From NCBI GenBank assembly GCA_902497095.1, contig CABVDD010000023.1:1-31774 (forward strand): a stretch of DNA of 31,774 nucleotides, written 5' to 3'. This document shows positions 24,177 to 31,774 of the stretch, piece by piece; the stretch's first letter is position 1, and every line of letters begins with the position of its first letter. The notes beneath the pieces are model-generated. The model had not been told where the DNA came from. It made no database searches and saw only the letters and a list, made by a program, of their open reading frames with translations. The DNA is from an uncultured Faecalicoccus sp. (lineage in GTDB: Bacteria; Bacillota_I; Bacilli_A; Erysipelotrichales; Erysipelotrichaceae). The position numbers were made by a program, and so were the translations under genes.

Positions 24177-25501
24177 GACTCATACCTCTTCTGTCTTTGT
24201 CTTTCTTTCGCTCTTTCTTTTTTCTGACGCTGAATATCTTTTTGAATAATCTCTCTTTTTCTTTTTCGCTTTAATTTTTCGATTTCCTGACGTTGTTTCT
24301 TCTTATAATTCGGTTTTACTTTTTTCGACTTTTTCGATACGATTTTTTCAATTTCCTGTTGTAACGGGTCTTTCGAGCGTTTTCTTTTTTGTCCAAATGG
24401 CTTTAAATCTACCCATTGCCCGTGACGTACATCCTTATGTTCAAACACAATTCCCTGATGCATTAACTCGCGGATAGCGGCTTCATCTTTTTCATGATAC
24501 AATGCATAACAAATTCCATCTCGATTTGCTCTTCCGGTACGCCCGGAACGATGAATATAAAATTTCAAATCTTTTGGAAAACCGCATGAGATAACATGTG
24601 TGATTCCTTCCAAATCGATTCCACGACTTGCGATATCACTGGCGACAATATAACTTTTTTTCTGTGACTGTATCGTTTTGATGGCCTGCATTCGCTCTCT
24701 GGATTCCAAATCGCCATGAAGTTCTACAAGATCATAACTATGTTCTCTTAAAAAAGTGGCAATTTGTCTTGCTTCCTGATTGGTATTGGCAAAAATCAAA
24801 CATACATAAGGGTTGATATTTGTCAATACATCTAATAATTTTTCTTCATAACTTTTATGTTTACAAGGCACTAAGACATGACGAATATCACTTTGGAAAT
24901 TTTCACTATCATCAATAGATATGATAAATGGATCAAACAAGTATTTCTTTAAGAATGGTTGTAAAGCTTCTGGAATTGTTGCGGAAAATACCATTAACTG
25001 CACTTTTTTATCCATCTTTGAAAGTATCTCATCAATATCTTCCAAAAATCCAAACTCTAATGTCATATCCGCTTCATCAATAATAACCATTTTTGCGGTA
25101 TCAAGACGTAAAGTATTCTCCTGTACAAATAAATCTTTCATACGGCCTGGCGTACCAATCACTATTTGTGGTTGAAGTTCAGAAATTTTGCGATCCATAC
25201 CACCTGTTACCAATTTTACACGTACACCAAAATGCGCTGCCAATTTTTTACAACGCTCATATAACTGAAATGCCAATTCACGAGTTGGTGTGGAAATCAC
25301 TGCTTGTACAACATCTACACTTGGATCGATCTCTTCAAAAATAGCCATGAAAAAAGCATGACTTTTTCCCGAACCTGTACTAGAGATTCCAATTAAGTCC
25401 CTTGTCTTATTTTTTCGATTTATCACTTGTTTTTGAATTGGTGTCAGCGTTTTAAAACGCTCTAACTCCATAATTTCCTTAACGACATTTGTATTTGACA
25501 T
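24173..25501 (-). CDS. cshB: DEAD-box RNA helicase, CshB-like
   Basis: ATP-dependent RNA helicase of 442 aa. Motif I is STGSGKS (41-47), Ia TPTRELA, Ib GTPGR, II DEAD (142-145), III SAT (173-175), and VI HRSGRTGR (317-324). The last ~75 residues are extremely rich in Lys and Arg and probably bind RNA. The location directly before nfo, near ispH, ispG and trmK, matches the place of cshB (yqfR) in B. subtilis, which is why I use that symbol; the motifs alone would fit several DEAD-box paralogues. It starts with ATG preceded by GAGGTG, from a promoter that overlaps the divergent ispH promoter. Confidence 0.9.
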   Translation of the reverse strand: MSNTNVVKEIMELERFKTLTPIQKQVINRKNKTRDLIGISSTGSGKSHAFFMAIFEEIDPSVDVVQAVISTPTRELAFQLYERCKKLAAHFGVRVKLVTGGMDRKISELQPQIVIGTPGRMKDLFVQENTLRLDTAKMVIIDEADMTLEFGFLEDIDEILSKMDKKVQLMVFSATIPEALQPFLKKYLFDPFIISIDDSENFQSDIRHVLVPCKHKSYEEKLLDVLTNINPYVCLIFANTNQEARQIATFLREHSYDLVELHGDLESRERMQAIKTIQSQKKSYIVASDIASRGIDLEGITHVISCGFPKDLKFYIHRSGRTGRANRDGICYALYHEKDEAAIRELMHQGIVFEHKDVRHGQWVDLKPFGQKRKRSKDPLQQEIEKIVSKKSKKVKPNYKKKQRQEIEKLKRKRKREIIQKDIQRQKKERAKERQRQKRYES

Positions 25502-25523
25502 GTTATCACCTCAAAGCCAACTC

Positions 25524-25552
25524 ATAATACCATAAATCATTTTTCAAAACAA
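25524..25552 (-). promoter_or_regulatory. Promoter of cshB-nfo
   Basis: Minus-strand TTGTTT (25547-25552), 17-base spacer, TATTAT (25524-25529) with the extended -10 TGG. It physically overlaps the ispH promoter on the other strand. Confidence 0.65.
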
Positions 25553-25569
25553 ACAAGAAACGCTATAAT
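25541..25569 (+). promoter_or_regulatory. Promoter of ispH, predicted to give a leaderless message
   Basis: TTTTCA (25541-25546), 17-base spacer, consensus TATAAT (25564-25569). Only 7 bases separate the -10 from the ispH ATG, so the transcript should start at or next to the A of the start codon. Confidence 0.6.
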
Positions 25570-25576
25570 AAAGATT

Positions 25577-26485
25577 ATGAAATATATAGTGACAAAAGTA
25601 AAACCTCAGGGATATTGCGGTGGTGTTTTAAAAGCTATTCAAACCGCAAAAGAATGTAGAAAACAAAATCCAGATACTCCAATTACAATTTTAGGTAATT
25701 TAGTACACAACAGCTATGTTAAAAAAGCATTAGAACTTTACAATTTAAAAACGATAGATGATGCCTCAAAAACCAGAGTTGAGCTATTAGATCAAATCCA
25801 GGAAGGCATCGTCATTTTTACGGCTCATGGCGTAAGTCAGGAAGTTGTTACAAAAGCAAAGGAAAAGGGTTTACAAATTGTAGATGCATCTTGCCCTTTT
25901 GTTTTACAAACACAAAAAATAGTGAAAGATAAGTTGAAACAAGGCTATACTGTTTTTTATATTGGAAAGAAAGGACACCCGGAAGCAGAAGCCATTTATT
26001 CAACCAGTCATCAAGTTAAGCTGATCGAAACAGAAAAAGATATACCTGTTTTAATACAAACGCCTATCTTTGTAACAAATCAAACCACTATGTCAGTTTT
26101 GGAAATCAAAGATCTATTTCAAGCTATTCGCAACATCTATCCAAACGCACAGATACACGATGAAATCTGCAATGCGACAAGAGTTCGCCAACAAGCTATA
26201 TTAGATCTAAAAGATTCTACGGTAGATACATTGATCGTTGTAGGCGATCCTTCCAGCAACAATACACAAAAGCTTGCCGATATAGGAAAAACTGCAGGAA
26301 TTCAGACCATTCTACAAGTACAAGACTTACATCAGCTCGATACTAAAGCTATTCAAAACGCCAAACATATTGCGATTACCAGCGGTGCAAGCACACCCAC
26401 TTATCTCATGGAGCAGATATATCGCTATTTATGCCAATACCCTTGTCAAAAAGAAGATATTGATCTACATAAAGTACTTGATTAA
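25577..26485 (+). CDS. ispH: 4-hydroxy-3-methylbut-2-enyl diphosphate reductase, IspH/LytB
   Basis: Last step of the non-mevalonate pathway: reduces HMBPP to isopentenyl and dimethylallyl diphosphate at a [4Fe-4S] cluster. The 302-aa protein has the three cluster cysteines Cys14 (GYCGGV), Cys106 (DASCPF) and Cys198 (EICNATRVRQ), plus the HGV and GHPE histidine/glutamate segments of the substrate pocket. The start is fixed by the family's N-terminus; no Shine-Dalgarno is present, and a perfect -10 lies 7 bases before the ATG, which implies leaderless translation. Shares its 75-bp upstream region with divergent cshB and ends in its own terminator. Confidence 0.97.
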   Translation: MKYIVTKVKPQGYCGGVLKAIQTAKECRKQNPDTPITILGNLVHNSYVKKALELYNLKTIDDASKTRVELLDQIQEGIVIFTAHGVSQEVVTKAKEKGLQIVDASCPFVLQTQKIVKDKLKQGYTVFYIGKKGHPEAEAIYSTSHQVKLIETEKDIPVLIQTPIFVTNQTTMSVLEIKDLFQAIRNIYPNAQIHDEICNATRVRQQAILDLKDSTVDTLIVVGDPSSNNTQKLADIGKTAGIQTILQVQDLHQLDTKAIQNAKHIAITSGASTPTYLMEQIYRYLCQYPCQKEDIDLHKVLD

Positions 26486-26505
26486 CACAAAGAAATATAC
26501 ATTAC

Positions 26506-26530
26506 AAGCTGGTCAAATACCAGCTTTTTT
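26506..26530 (+). terminator. Intrinsic terminator of ispH
   Basis: Perfect 8-bp stem (26506-26513 with 26519-26526), 5-base loop, T-run to 26530. It lies about 20 bases after the ispH stop and faces the trmK terminator. Confidence 0.88.
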
Positions 26531-26543
26531 ACTGTCACAATTT

Positions 26544-26571
26544 AAAAAAAGAGACAGTTAGATCTGCCTCT
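26544..26571 (-). terminator. Terminator of the glyS-dnaG-rpoD-trmK operon, with the trmK stop codon in its loop
   Basis: Minus-strand arms AGAGGCAG (26564-26571) and CTGTCTCT (26550-26557) pair over 8 bp with one G-T pair. The 6-base loop (26558-26563) contains the trmK stop codon. A run of T follows (plus A 26544-26550). The last codons of trmK thus form the terminator's 5' arm. Confidence 0.8.
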
Positions 26572-27217
26572 TTAAATCTTCTAAAATTTCTAATCGTCTA
26601 TAAGCTTCTTCTCGCTTATTTTCCGGCATCTGAAGTACGATTCTTTGCCACTTATCATACTCTTTTTGAATAAAGGAGATATAAGTTTTATCTCTTATAC
26701 ACGAAACTCCATAATAAATTTCTTGTGGAGTTAAAGTATAAGGAATATGAGTTAAGACAAGTTTCATAATAGGATAAAAATGCCCATCTTCTTCTACCAT
26801 ACATTCCTTTTGAATGAATAGTCCATGGCTTGAAACATATTCTCGCAACAAAGAAGCATCTTTATGTGGACAGAAATAAAAGTACATCCCTTTTTTTAAA
26901 CGCCCTTTTCCTTGTTCTAAAATATCAATCATTAAAGAAGCACCCATGCCGGCAATTACAATAGAGTCTACATCATCTGGAAGTTCTTTGATGCCATCCA
27001 TCAAAAGACAAGTAACTTGTTGTTCCAAATGATGCGAACAAATATTTTTTTGCGCATTTCGCAAAGGTCCAGCGGCCACATCACATGCATATGCTTTTTG
27101 TATGCGCTTTTGACGCAAAGCCTCAACAACCACATACCCATGATCACAACCAATATCCGCTAAGCAATTGCCTTCAATCAAAGAAACTATAGTTTGTAAT
27201 CGTTTAGAAACTGCCAT
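26558..27217 (-). CDS. trmK: tRNA (adenine(22)-N1)-methyltransferase TrmK
   Basis: Methylates N1 of A22 in the D-arm region of tRNAs such as tRNA-Ser. The 219-aa protein has the SAM-binding motif LADIGCDHGYV (residues 19-29), the acidic motif II region YACDVAAGPL, and the catalytic IVIAGMGASLMIDIL block characteristic of the TrmK/YqfN family, followed by a coiled C-terminal segment. Its ATG overlaps the rpoD stop by one base (TAATG), and the same gene pair (sigA then trmK) is found in other Bacillota. It ends the operon, in a hairpin that includes the stop codon. Confidence 0.95.
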   Translation of the reverse strand: MAVSKRLQTIVSLIEGNCLADIGCDHGYVVVEALRQKRIQKAYACDVAAGPLRNAQKNICSHHLEQQVTCLLMDGIKELPDDVDSIVIAGMGASLMIDILEQGKGRLKKGMYFYFCPHKDASLLREYVSSHGLFIQKECMVEEDGHFYPIMKLVLTHIPYTLTPQEIYYGVSCIRDKTYISFIQKEYDKWQRIVLQMPENKREEAYRRLEILEDLKRQI

Positions 27218-28401
27218 TAAGACTTCACAAAATCCTTTAAACGTTTCGAACGATTTGGATGTTTTAACTTTCGCAAAGCTTTGGCTTCAATCTGACGAAT
27301 ACGCTCTCTTGTAACGTTGAATTCCTTACCTACTTCTTCCAAAGTACGTGTTCTTCCATCTTGTAGACCAAAACGAAGACGTAATACTTTTTCTTCACGT
27401 TCTGTAAGGCCTTGTAAAACATTATTGATTTCATCCTTCAATAATTGATTATTCGTATAATCATCTGGTGATAAAGTTTCTTTATCTTCGATAAAATCAC
27501 CTAAGTGTGAATCATCTTCTTCACCAATTGGTGTTTCCAAACTTACTGGATCCAAAGCAATTTTTTGAATTTCACGAACTTTTTCAGCTGTAATATTCTC
27601 CATTTTTTCCGCAATTTCTTCTGGCAGTGGATCACGACCCAAATCCTGAACCAACTGTCGCTGAATACGCGTCAATTTATTAATTGTTTCTACCATATGC
27701 ACCGGAATACGAATCGTTCTGGCCTGATCGGCAATAGCACGAGTAATCGATTGCCGGATCCACCATGTCGCATATGTAGAAAATTTAAATCCTTTTGTAT
27801 AATCAAACTTTTCTACAGCTTTAATCAAGCCGCAGTTTCCTTCCTGAATCAAATCCAAAAACAACATACCGCGTCCTACATATTTTTTCGCAATAGATAC
27901 AACTAGACGAAGGTTACTGGAGATTAGCTGTTGTTTGGCTTCTTCATCTCCTTCTTGAATTCTTTTGGCAATGATTGGTTCATCTTTTGGATCCAACAAA
28001 GGAATTTGCCCGATTTCCTTTAGATACATTTTAACTGGATCATTGATTTTCGCATGTGAAGCATTGGCAAAAGATTGTTCCAAATTTGATATTTCATCTT
28101 CAATAGAACTTTCATCATCATCTCTGGCATCATCGATATTTGAATCTAAATCGTCTGTTGCATCATCCAACTCAAATTCTTCTTCATCGATTCCCTCATC
28201 CATAAATGTAATATCATTATCATCACACCAAGAAAACAAATCATCCATCGCATCATCATCTAAACCTAAATCCGCAATCGCATCCATAAACTGGTTCTGA
28301 GAAATTTCAGTTTCATTATCACGAGTTTCAATTAAAAATTCTTTTGCCTCGTCAAGACTTTTAAATTTCTTCTTTAGATTTGTCTTTAATGTTTCTACCA
28401 T
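27217..28401 (-). CDS. rpoD: Primary sigma factor RpoD / SigA
   Basis: Housekeeping sigma factor. With the start at 28401 it is 394 aa. Residues 1-110 are a very acidic region 1.1 (long Asp/Glu runs near 48-100). Region 1.2 begins at DPVKMYLKEIG (121). Region 2 (about 163-236) has RGMLFLDLIQEGNCGL and FSTYATWWIRQSITRAI, the -10 recognition and melting helices. Regions 3 and 4 follow, with the -35 recognising helix-turn-helix LEEVGKEFNVTRERIRQIE near 354-372. Cys190 in EGNCGL is at a position usually Ile, Thr or Met. The ATG follows the dnaG stop by one base, with AGGAAGGG as binding site; an ATG 24 bases further upstream would overlap dnaG and is less likely. Confidence 0.97.
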   Translation of the reverse strand: MVETLKTNLKKKFKSLDEAKEFLIETRDNETEISQNQFMDAIADLGLDDDAMDDLFSWCDDNDITFMDEGIDEEEFELDDATDDLDSNIDDARDDDESSIEDEISNLEQSFANASHAKINDPVKMYLKEIGQIPLLDPKDEPIIAKRIQEGDEEAKQQLISSNLRLVVSIAKKYVGRGMLFLDLIQEGNCGLIKAVEKFDYTKGFKFSTYATWWIRQSITRAIADQARTIRIPVHMVETINKLTRIQRQLVQDLGRDPLPEEIAEKMENITAEKVREIQKIALDPVSLETPIGEEDDSHLGDFIEDKETLSPDDYTNNQLLKDEINNVLQGLTEREEKVLRLRFGLQDGRTRTLEEVGKEFNVTRERIRQIEAKALRKLKHPNRSKRLKDFVKS

Positions 28402-28402
28402 A

Positions 28403-30157
28403 CTACCCTTCCTTTCGTAGACCATTTTTTTTAATAATCCATTCTTTTTTCTGCCTGGCTAATTCTATTTTTTCCTGATTATCTACACTCTGTATGATTT
28501 TTTGATTGATTAAGTCAATCTGCTCTTGATAAGTACATTCCCGAATTTTATCTACACTATCCAGAAAGAACTTTTCATCATATTTTGTCATACGAAATGG
28601 ATCCGATAATAAAGAAAGCAGAAAATTCCTTACTTCTTCTTCATCTATTTTAGATATCAATTCATCAAAATCAATTCGATTGTGATACCTATATATATCA
28701 TAACAATAGTAAGACAGCTGGTTACATAGCTCATCTTTAAAAAAGCCAATCTCTTCTTTAAAACGCAAAGCTGCATCTTTACTCAATAAAATCATATTTA
28801 AGCAACTTTGTTCTGCCTGTTTACGTCCATCTTTAGGACGTTGTAAAAGCATAGGTACTTTTTTATACTTTGTTTCCGGTTTTGAAACTTGTTTAGGTTC
28901 ATTTAATGAAAGATCAAAGCCAGTCATCTCTTTGATACGCGCAAAATATGTACTTTTTTCAAAATCTGTACACGTCTTACGGATGCAATCTTCCATAATT
29001 TGTACAAACTTACGCTTATCTTCATAATTCTCTAAATCATATTTATGACTAAGATAATCCAGATAAAACTCTGCAAGCGAAATTGTCTTATGAACCAGAT
29101 TTTTTAATGCTTCGGCTCCTGAACTTTCAAAAATCTCATCCGGATCTTTGTCTGTAGGATTTTTGACAATTTGAACAGAGATATTGTTCTCTAATGCCAA
29201 TAAAGAAAATTTATACGTTGCATCTTGTCCAGCACGATCTCCATCATAACAGACAACCACAGGCACTTTTAAAGCCTTGATCAATAAAATCTGTGCTTTG
29301 GTACAAGCCGTTCCCAAACAAGCAATGCTTTCATGAATTTCAGCCTTTTCAAAAGCCAGGACATCCATAGCACCTTCTACTAAAATCACACGCTCATTTT
29401 TACGGGCAAAATTCTTAGCACGATGATAATTAAAAATCAAGTTTCCCTTTTCATAGATTTTCGTCTGTGCTGTATTTATATATTTTGGTCCGTGATCCTT
29501 ATCCGAAAGCCTGCGTGCCGTAAAACCAACCGGATGCCCTTGGTCATCATGAATCGGGATCATTAAACGATTAAAAAACGTCGCCTGTAATCCTTGTTGT
29601 GATTCATGGACAAGTCCTGTATCTAATAAATCTTTTGTCGAATAATTTTTAGCCTTGAAGTAATGCAGTGAACGTTCATCAAATGGCGCATATCCAATCT
29701 CAAAACGCTTTCGGATATCTTCATGAATATGGCGACTTTGTAAATATTGCATACAAGAAAAACCATCTTCACTTTGTAGTTCATAGGCACAAAACTGAAT
29801 ATACGACTGCATCAAATCAAAATAAGGCTGTTCAGCACTTTGTTCCTTAACGATCGGCGCTTCTATGCGTAAAGGATAACCGATCATTTCTGCCACCTTA
29901 ACAACAGCCTCCGGAAAAGAAATGTTTTCTATCTTTTGTACAAATGAAAAAACATTACCTCCTGTTCCACATACAAAACATTTAAAAATTTGTTTATCTG
30001 TGGAAATGGAAAGACTGGGATCATGATCATCGTGAAACGGACAGACTGCCATATAATTCTTCCCTTTTTTTGTTAGAGAAAGATAGTGTGATAAAACATC
30101 TACAATATCTGCCTGTTGACGTATCGCACGCATATCCTCTTCTTTGATCCAGCTCAA
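28403..30157 (-). CDS. dnaG: DNA primase DnaG
   Basis: Synthesises RNA primers for lagging-strand replication. The 584-aa protein has the CHC2 zinc finger (Cys39, His42, Cys60, Cys63), the RNA-polymerase core with GYPLRIE and FFNRLMIPIHD, and the TOPRIM domain with Glu261 in VEGAMD and the metal-binding DGD at 305-307. The C-terminal part should bind the DnaB-type helicase. The start is a TTG at 30157: it has AGGTG 5-6 bases before it and gives the family's N-terminal pattern EExxxIRxxxDIVDV. The next ATG, 24 bases later, has its GAGG too close. The Shine-Dalgarno overlaps the glyS stop region (11-bp gap). Confidence 0.97.
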   Translation of the reverse strand: MSWIKEEDMRAIRQQADIVDVLSHYLSLTKKGKNYMAVCPFHDDHDPSLSISTDKQIFKCFVCGTGGNVFSFVQKIENISFPEAVVKVAEMIGYPLRIEAPIVKEQSAEQPYFDLMQSYIQFCAYELQSEDGFSCMQYLQSRHIHEDIRKRFEIGYAPFDERSLHYFKAKNYSTKDLLDTGLVHESQQGLQATFFNRLMIPIHDDQGHPVGFTARRLSDKDHGPKYINTAQTKIYEKGNLIFNYHRAKNFARKNERVILVEGAMDVLAFEKAEIHESIACLGTACTKAQILLIKALKVPVVVCYDGDRAGQDATYKFSLLALENNISVQIVKNPTDKDPDEIFESSGAEALKNLVHKTISLAEFYLDYLSHKYDLENYEDKRKFVQIMEDCIRKTCTDFEKSTYFARIKEMTGFDLSLNEPKQVSKPETKYKKVPMLLQRPKDGRKQAEQSCLNMILLSKDAALRFKEEIGFFKDELCNQLSYYCYDIYRYHNRIDFDELISKIDEEEVRNFLLSLLSDPFRMTKYDEKFFLDSVDKIRECTYQEQIDLINQKIIQSVDNQEKIELARQKKEWIIKKNGLRKEG

Positions 30158-30168
30158 ATTATCACCTA

Positions 30169-31548
30169 CTAAAACTGCACTCGTTTTTCTATATAATCCT
30201 TCAAATCTTCAATTTTAATACGTTCTTGCGCCATAGAATCACGATCTCTAACCGTTACGCAACCATCTTCCATAGTATCAAAGTCAATCGTTACGCAATA
30301 AGGTGTACCAATCGCATCTTGTCTACGATAGCGTTTACCAATATTTTGATTTTCATCATATGTACATGCGAAATGTTTAGATAACTCACTAAATACTTCA
30401 CCAGCTTTATCCTGCAATTTTTTTGATAAAGGTAAAATAGCTACCTTATATGGTGCCAAATATGGATGTAACTTTAAAACAACACGTGTATCTCTTTCTA
30501 ATTCCTCAACAGTATAAGCTTCACACATCAATGCCAGAAGCAAACGTTCAACACCAACACTTGGCTCAATGACATATGGAATATATTTTTCATTTGTTTG
30601 CGGATCAAAATATTCCAAACTTTGTTTACTTGTTGTCTGATGCGCTTTTAAATCAAAATCGGTACGATCGGCAATGCCCCACAATTCTCCCCATCCAATT
30701 GGATCGGCAAAATTATACTCAATATCACTGGTACCATTAGAATAGTGTGCCAATTCTTCTTTAGCATGTTCTCTAAGACGAATGTTTTGTTCATCTAAAC
30801 CAAGATCTTTTAAAAATTGCACGCAAGCATCACAATATGTTTTAAACCATTCTAGATCAGTTCCCGGTTTACAGAAAAATTCAAGTTCCATCTGTTCAAA
30901 TTCACGGGTACGGAAAATAAAATTACCTGGCGTAATCTCATTACGGAAACTTTTTCCAATTTGACCAATACCAAAAGGCAATTTCTTACGCATCGTTCTT
31001 TGAACATTTTTAAAATTCACAAAAATTCCCTGTGCTGTTTCCGGACGTAAATAAATTGTGCTTTTCGCATCTTCCAATACACCTTGGAAAGTCTTAAACA
31101 TTAAGTTGAACTGACGAATATCCGTAAAGTTTTTTGCACCACATTTTGGACATGCTATTTCATGTTCACGAATATAAGTTTCCATTTCTTCATTGCTCCA
31201 GCCATTAGGGCTCACTTCATTGTGTGTAGCCTCCTCAATCAACTGATCAGCACGGAATCTGGATTTACATTCTTTACAATCCATTAAAGGATCGCTAAAA
31301 CCACCAACATGACCAGAAGCCACCCAAACATTCGGATTCATTAAAATAGCACTTTGGATCCCTACATTATTTGGATCTTCCTGAATAAAACGCTTCCACC
31401 ATGCGTTCTTGATATTTTGTTTTAATTCCACACCTAAAGGACCAAAATCCCATGTATTGGCAAGTCCACCATAAATTTCGGATCCCTGATACACAAAACC
31501 CGACGTTTTCATATGATTAACTACTTCATTAAAGTCATGTACTTTCAT
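30169..31548 (-). CDS. glyS: Glycyl-tRNA synthetase, alpha2 dimeric type
   Basis: Class II synthetase that charges tRNA-Gly; this is the single-polypeptide dimeric form (also called glyQS), not the alpha2beta2 type. The 459-aa protein has motif 1 with GGLANTWDFGPLGVELK, a zinc-binding insertion with CKEC and CPKC pairs, motif 2 FRNEITPGNFIFRTREFEQMELE and motif 3 with PSVGVERLLLAL, and ends with the anticodon-binding domain. The ATG has AAGGAG eight bases upstream. It is the first gene of glyS-dnaG-rpoD-trmK. Unlike leuS it has no T-box in its short leader. Confidence 0.97.
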   Translation of the reverse strand: MKVHDFNEVVNHMKTSGFVYQGSEIYGGLANTWDFGPLGVELKQNIKNAWWKRFIQEDPNNVGIQSAILMNPNVWVASGHVGGFSDPLMDCKECKSRFRADQLIEEATHNEVSPNGWSNEEMETYIREHEIACPKCGAKNFTDIRQFNLMFKTFQGVLEDAKSTIYLRPETAQGIFVNFKNVQRTMRKKLPFGIGQIGKSFRNEITPGNFIFRTREFEQMELEFFCKPGTDLEWFKTYCDACVQFLKDLGLDEQNIRLREHAKEELAHYSNGTSDIEYNFADPIGWGELWGIADRTDFDLKAHQTTSKQSLEYFDPQTNEKYIPYVIEPSVGVERLLLALMCEAYTVEELERDTRVVLKLHPYLAPYKVAILPLSKKLQDKAGEVFSELSKHFACTYDENQNIGKRYRRQDAIGTPYCVTIDFDTMEDGCVTVRDRDSMAQERIKIEDLKDYIEKRVQF

Positions 31549-31605
31549 TCCCGATTCTCCTTATCTTACACTTTCATTCTATACAAATATGTACAGAAAT
31601 AGACG

Positions 31606-31634
31606 ATATTAATTATACAACAATTATTCAACAA
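31606..31634 (-). promoter_or_regulatory. Promoter of the glyS-dnaG-rpoD-trmK operon
   Basis: Minus-strand TTGTTG (31629-31634), 17-base spacer, TAATAT (31606-31611). The leader would be about 50 bases. A TATAAT also lies in the spacer (31612-31617), but with no -35 at the right distance. Confidence 0.6.
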
Positions 31635-31655
31635 AAAAAAGAAGTCTCTCGACTT
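31633..31655 (-). terminator. Probable terminator of a gene beyond the right edge
   Basis: Minus-strand AAGTC-GAGA-GACTT (31642-31655), a 5-bp stem capped by a GNRA-type tetraloop, then C and eight T (plus A 31633-31640). The stem is short, but the tetraloop and T-run are typical. It would insulate the glyS promoter from upstream transcription. Confidence 0.55.
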
Positions 31656-31678
31656 AACTGTATTAGCTGAAGTGAAAA

Positions 31679-31745
31679 AGTAAATTCCACACCCAGAGGA
31701 AAAACGTTGAATTTAGTCCTTCTTTATTTCAACAGTGAATTTACT
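31679..31745 (-). repeat. Nested inverted repeat of unknown role at the right edge
   Basis: A perfect 9-bp outer inverted repeat (31679-31687 and 31737-31745, AGTAAATTC/GAATTTACT) encloses a perfect 6-bp inner one (31706-31711 and 31728-31733, GTTGAA/TTCAAC). No gene was recognised in 31656-31774; a short open frame on the minus strand ends at 31713 but is too short to name. It could be a 3' untranslated structure, a small RNA or the edge of a mobile element. Confidence 0.35.
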
Positions 31746-31774
31746 CCTACATTTCTGTATAGTATCTTCATCTC

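Noticed and set aside
26370..26561. 63-codon frame at the end of ispH
   Set aside because: It overlaps ispH out of frame and crosses the ispH terminator; no ribosome binding site.
27965..28300. Serine-rich 111-codon open frame on the plus strand
   Set aside because: It is antisense to the acidic N-terminal region of rpoD; the complement of Asp/Glu codons naturally reads as Ser-rich sequence without stops.
31549..31634. T-box or glycine riboswitch upstream of glyS
   Set aside because: No T-box consensus, AGTA motif or glycine-aptamer-like structure is present in the ~50-base leader.
31656..31774. End of an insertion sequence
   Set aside because: The inverted repeats lie close together and face each other, and no transposase motif can be read in the short open stretches. 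Left unassigned.
1..31774. CRISPR array, tRNA/rRNA genes, prophage or toxin-antitoxin module
   Set aside because: No regularly spaced direct repeats, no tRNA-like cloverleaf or rRNA segment and no phage or toxin family motifs were recognised on either strand.

Overview
The window is AT-rich, densely packed chromosomal DNA from a low-GC Gram-positive bacterium (Bacillota). Family choice and gene order resemble the Erysipelotrichia / Bacilli side of the phylum. The evidence is strong AGGAGG-type ribosome binding sites, a leucine T-box, a dimeric (GlyQS-type) glycyl-tRNA synthetase, a comG competence operon and a dnaG-rpoD-trmK cluster. The exact family is an inference. No phage, transposase, CRISPR array or tRNA/rRNA gene was recognised.

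Layout: (1) Positions 76-3768, minus strand: an operon for the whole oxidative pentose phosphate branch in the order lactonase - gnd - zwf, closed by a 15-bp palindromic terminator. (2) 3832-6875, minus: ppx and ppk, the polyphosphate-degrading and -making enzymes, 3 bp apart. (3) 6979-12711, minus: an oligopeptide ABC importer, oppA-oppB-oppC-oppD-oppF, with a hairpin/T-run attenuator after oppA and two palindromic boxes upstream of the oppA promoter. (4) 12942-15643, minus: leuS behind a T-box leader with a CUC specifier. (5) 15738-19184, plus: a comG-type competence pilus operon (comGA, GB, GC, GD, a small GE, GF, GG) in which the ATPase gene comGA is broken by a one-base deletion inside its P-loop. 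(6) 19189-22190, minus: a metallo-beta-lactamase-fold hydrolase, rpmG (ribosomal protein L33) and a class B penicillin-binding protein. (7) 22191-26571: isoprenoid genes ispG and ispH on the plus strand, alternating with cshB-type helicase and nfo (endonuclease IV) on the minus strand and trmK's end. (8) 26558-31634, minus: glyS-dnaG-rpoD-trmK, a translation/replication/transcription operon with very tight or overlapping junctions. The last ~140 bp hold only a terminator and an unexplained nested inverted repeat.

From general knowledge of Bacillus subtilis, regions 6-8 match the yqf/yqg chromosomal neighbourhood (dnaG-sigA-trmK, ispH, cshB, nfo, ispG, and comG near a yqgX-type hydrolase and rpmG), so most of the window is ancestral housekeeping DNA. 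I see no clearly new multi-gene system. The points most worth a second look are the comGA frameshift in an otherwise intact pilus operon, its unusual upstream region, the paired palindromes upstream of oppA, the apparently leaderless ispH with overlapping divergent promoters, and terminators whose loops contain the stop codon of ppk and of trmK.
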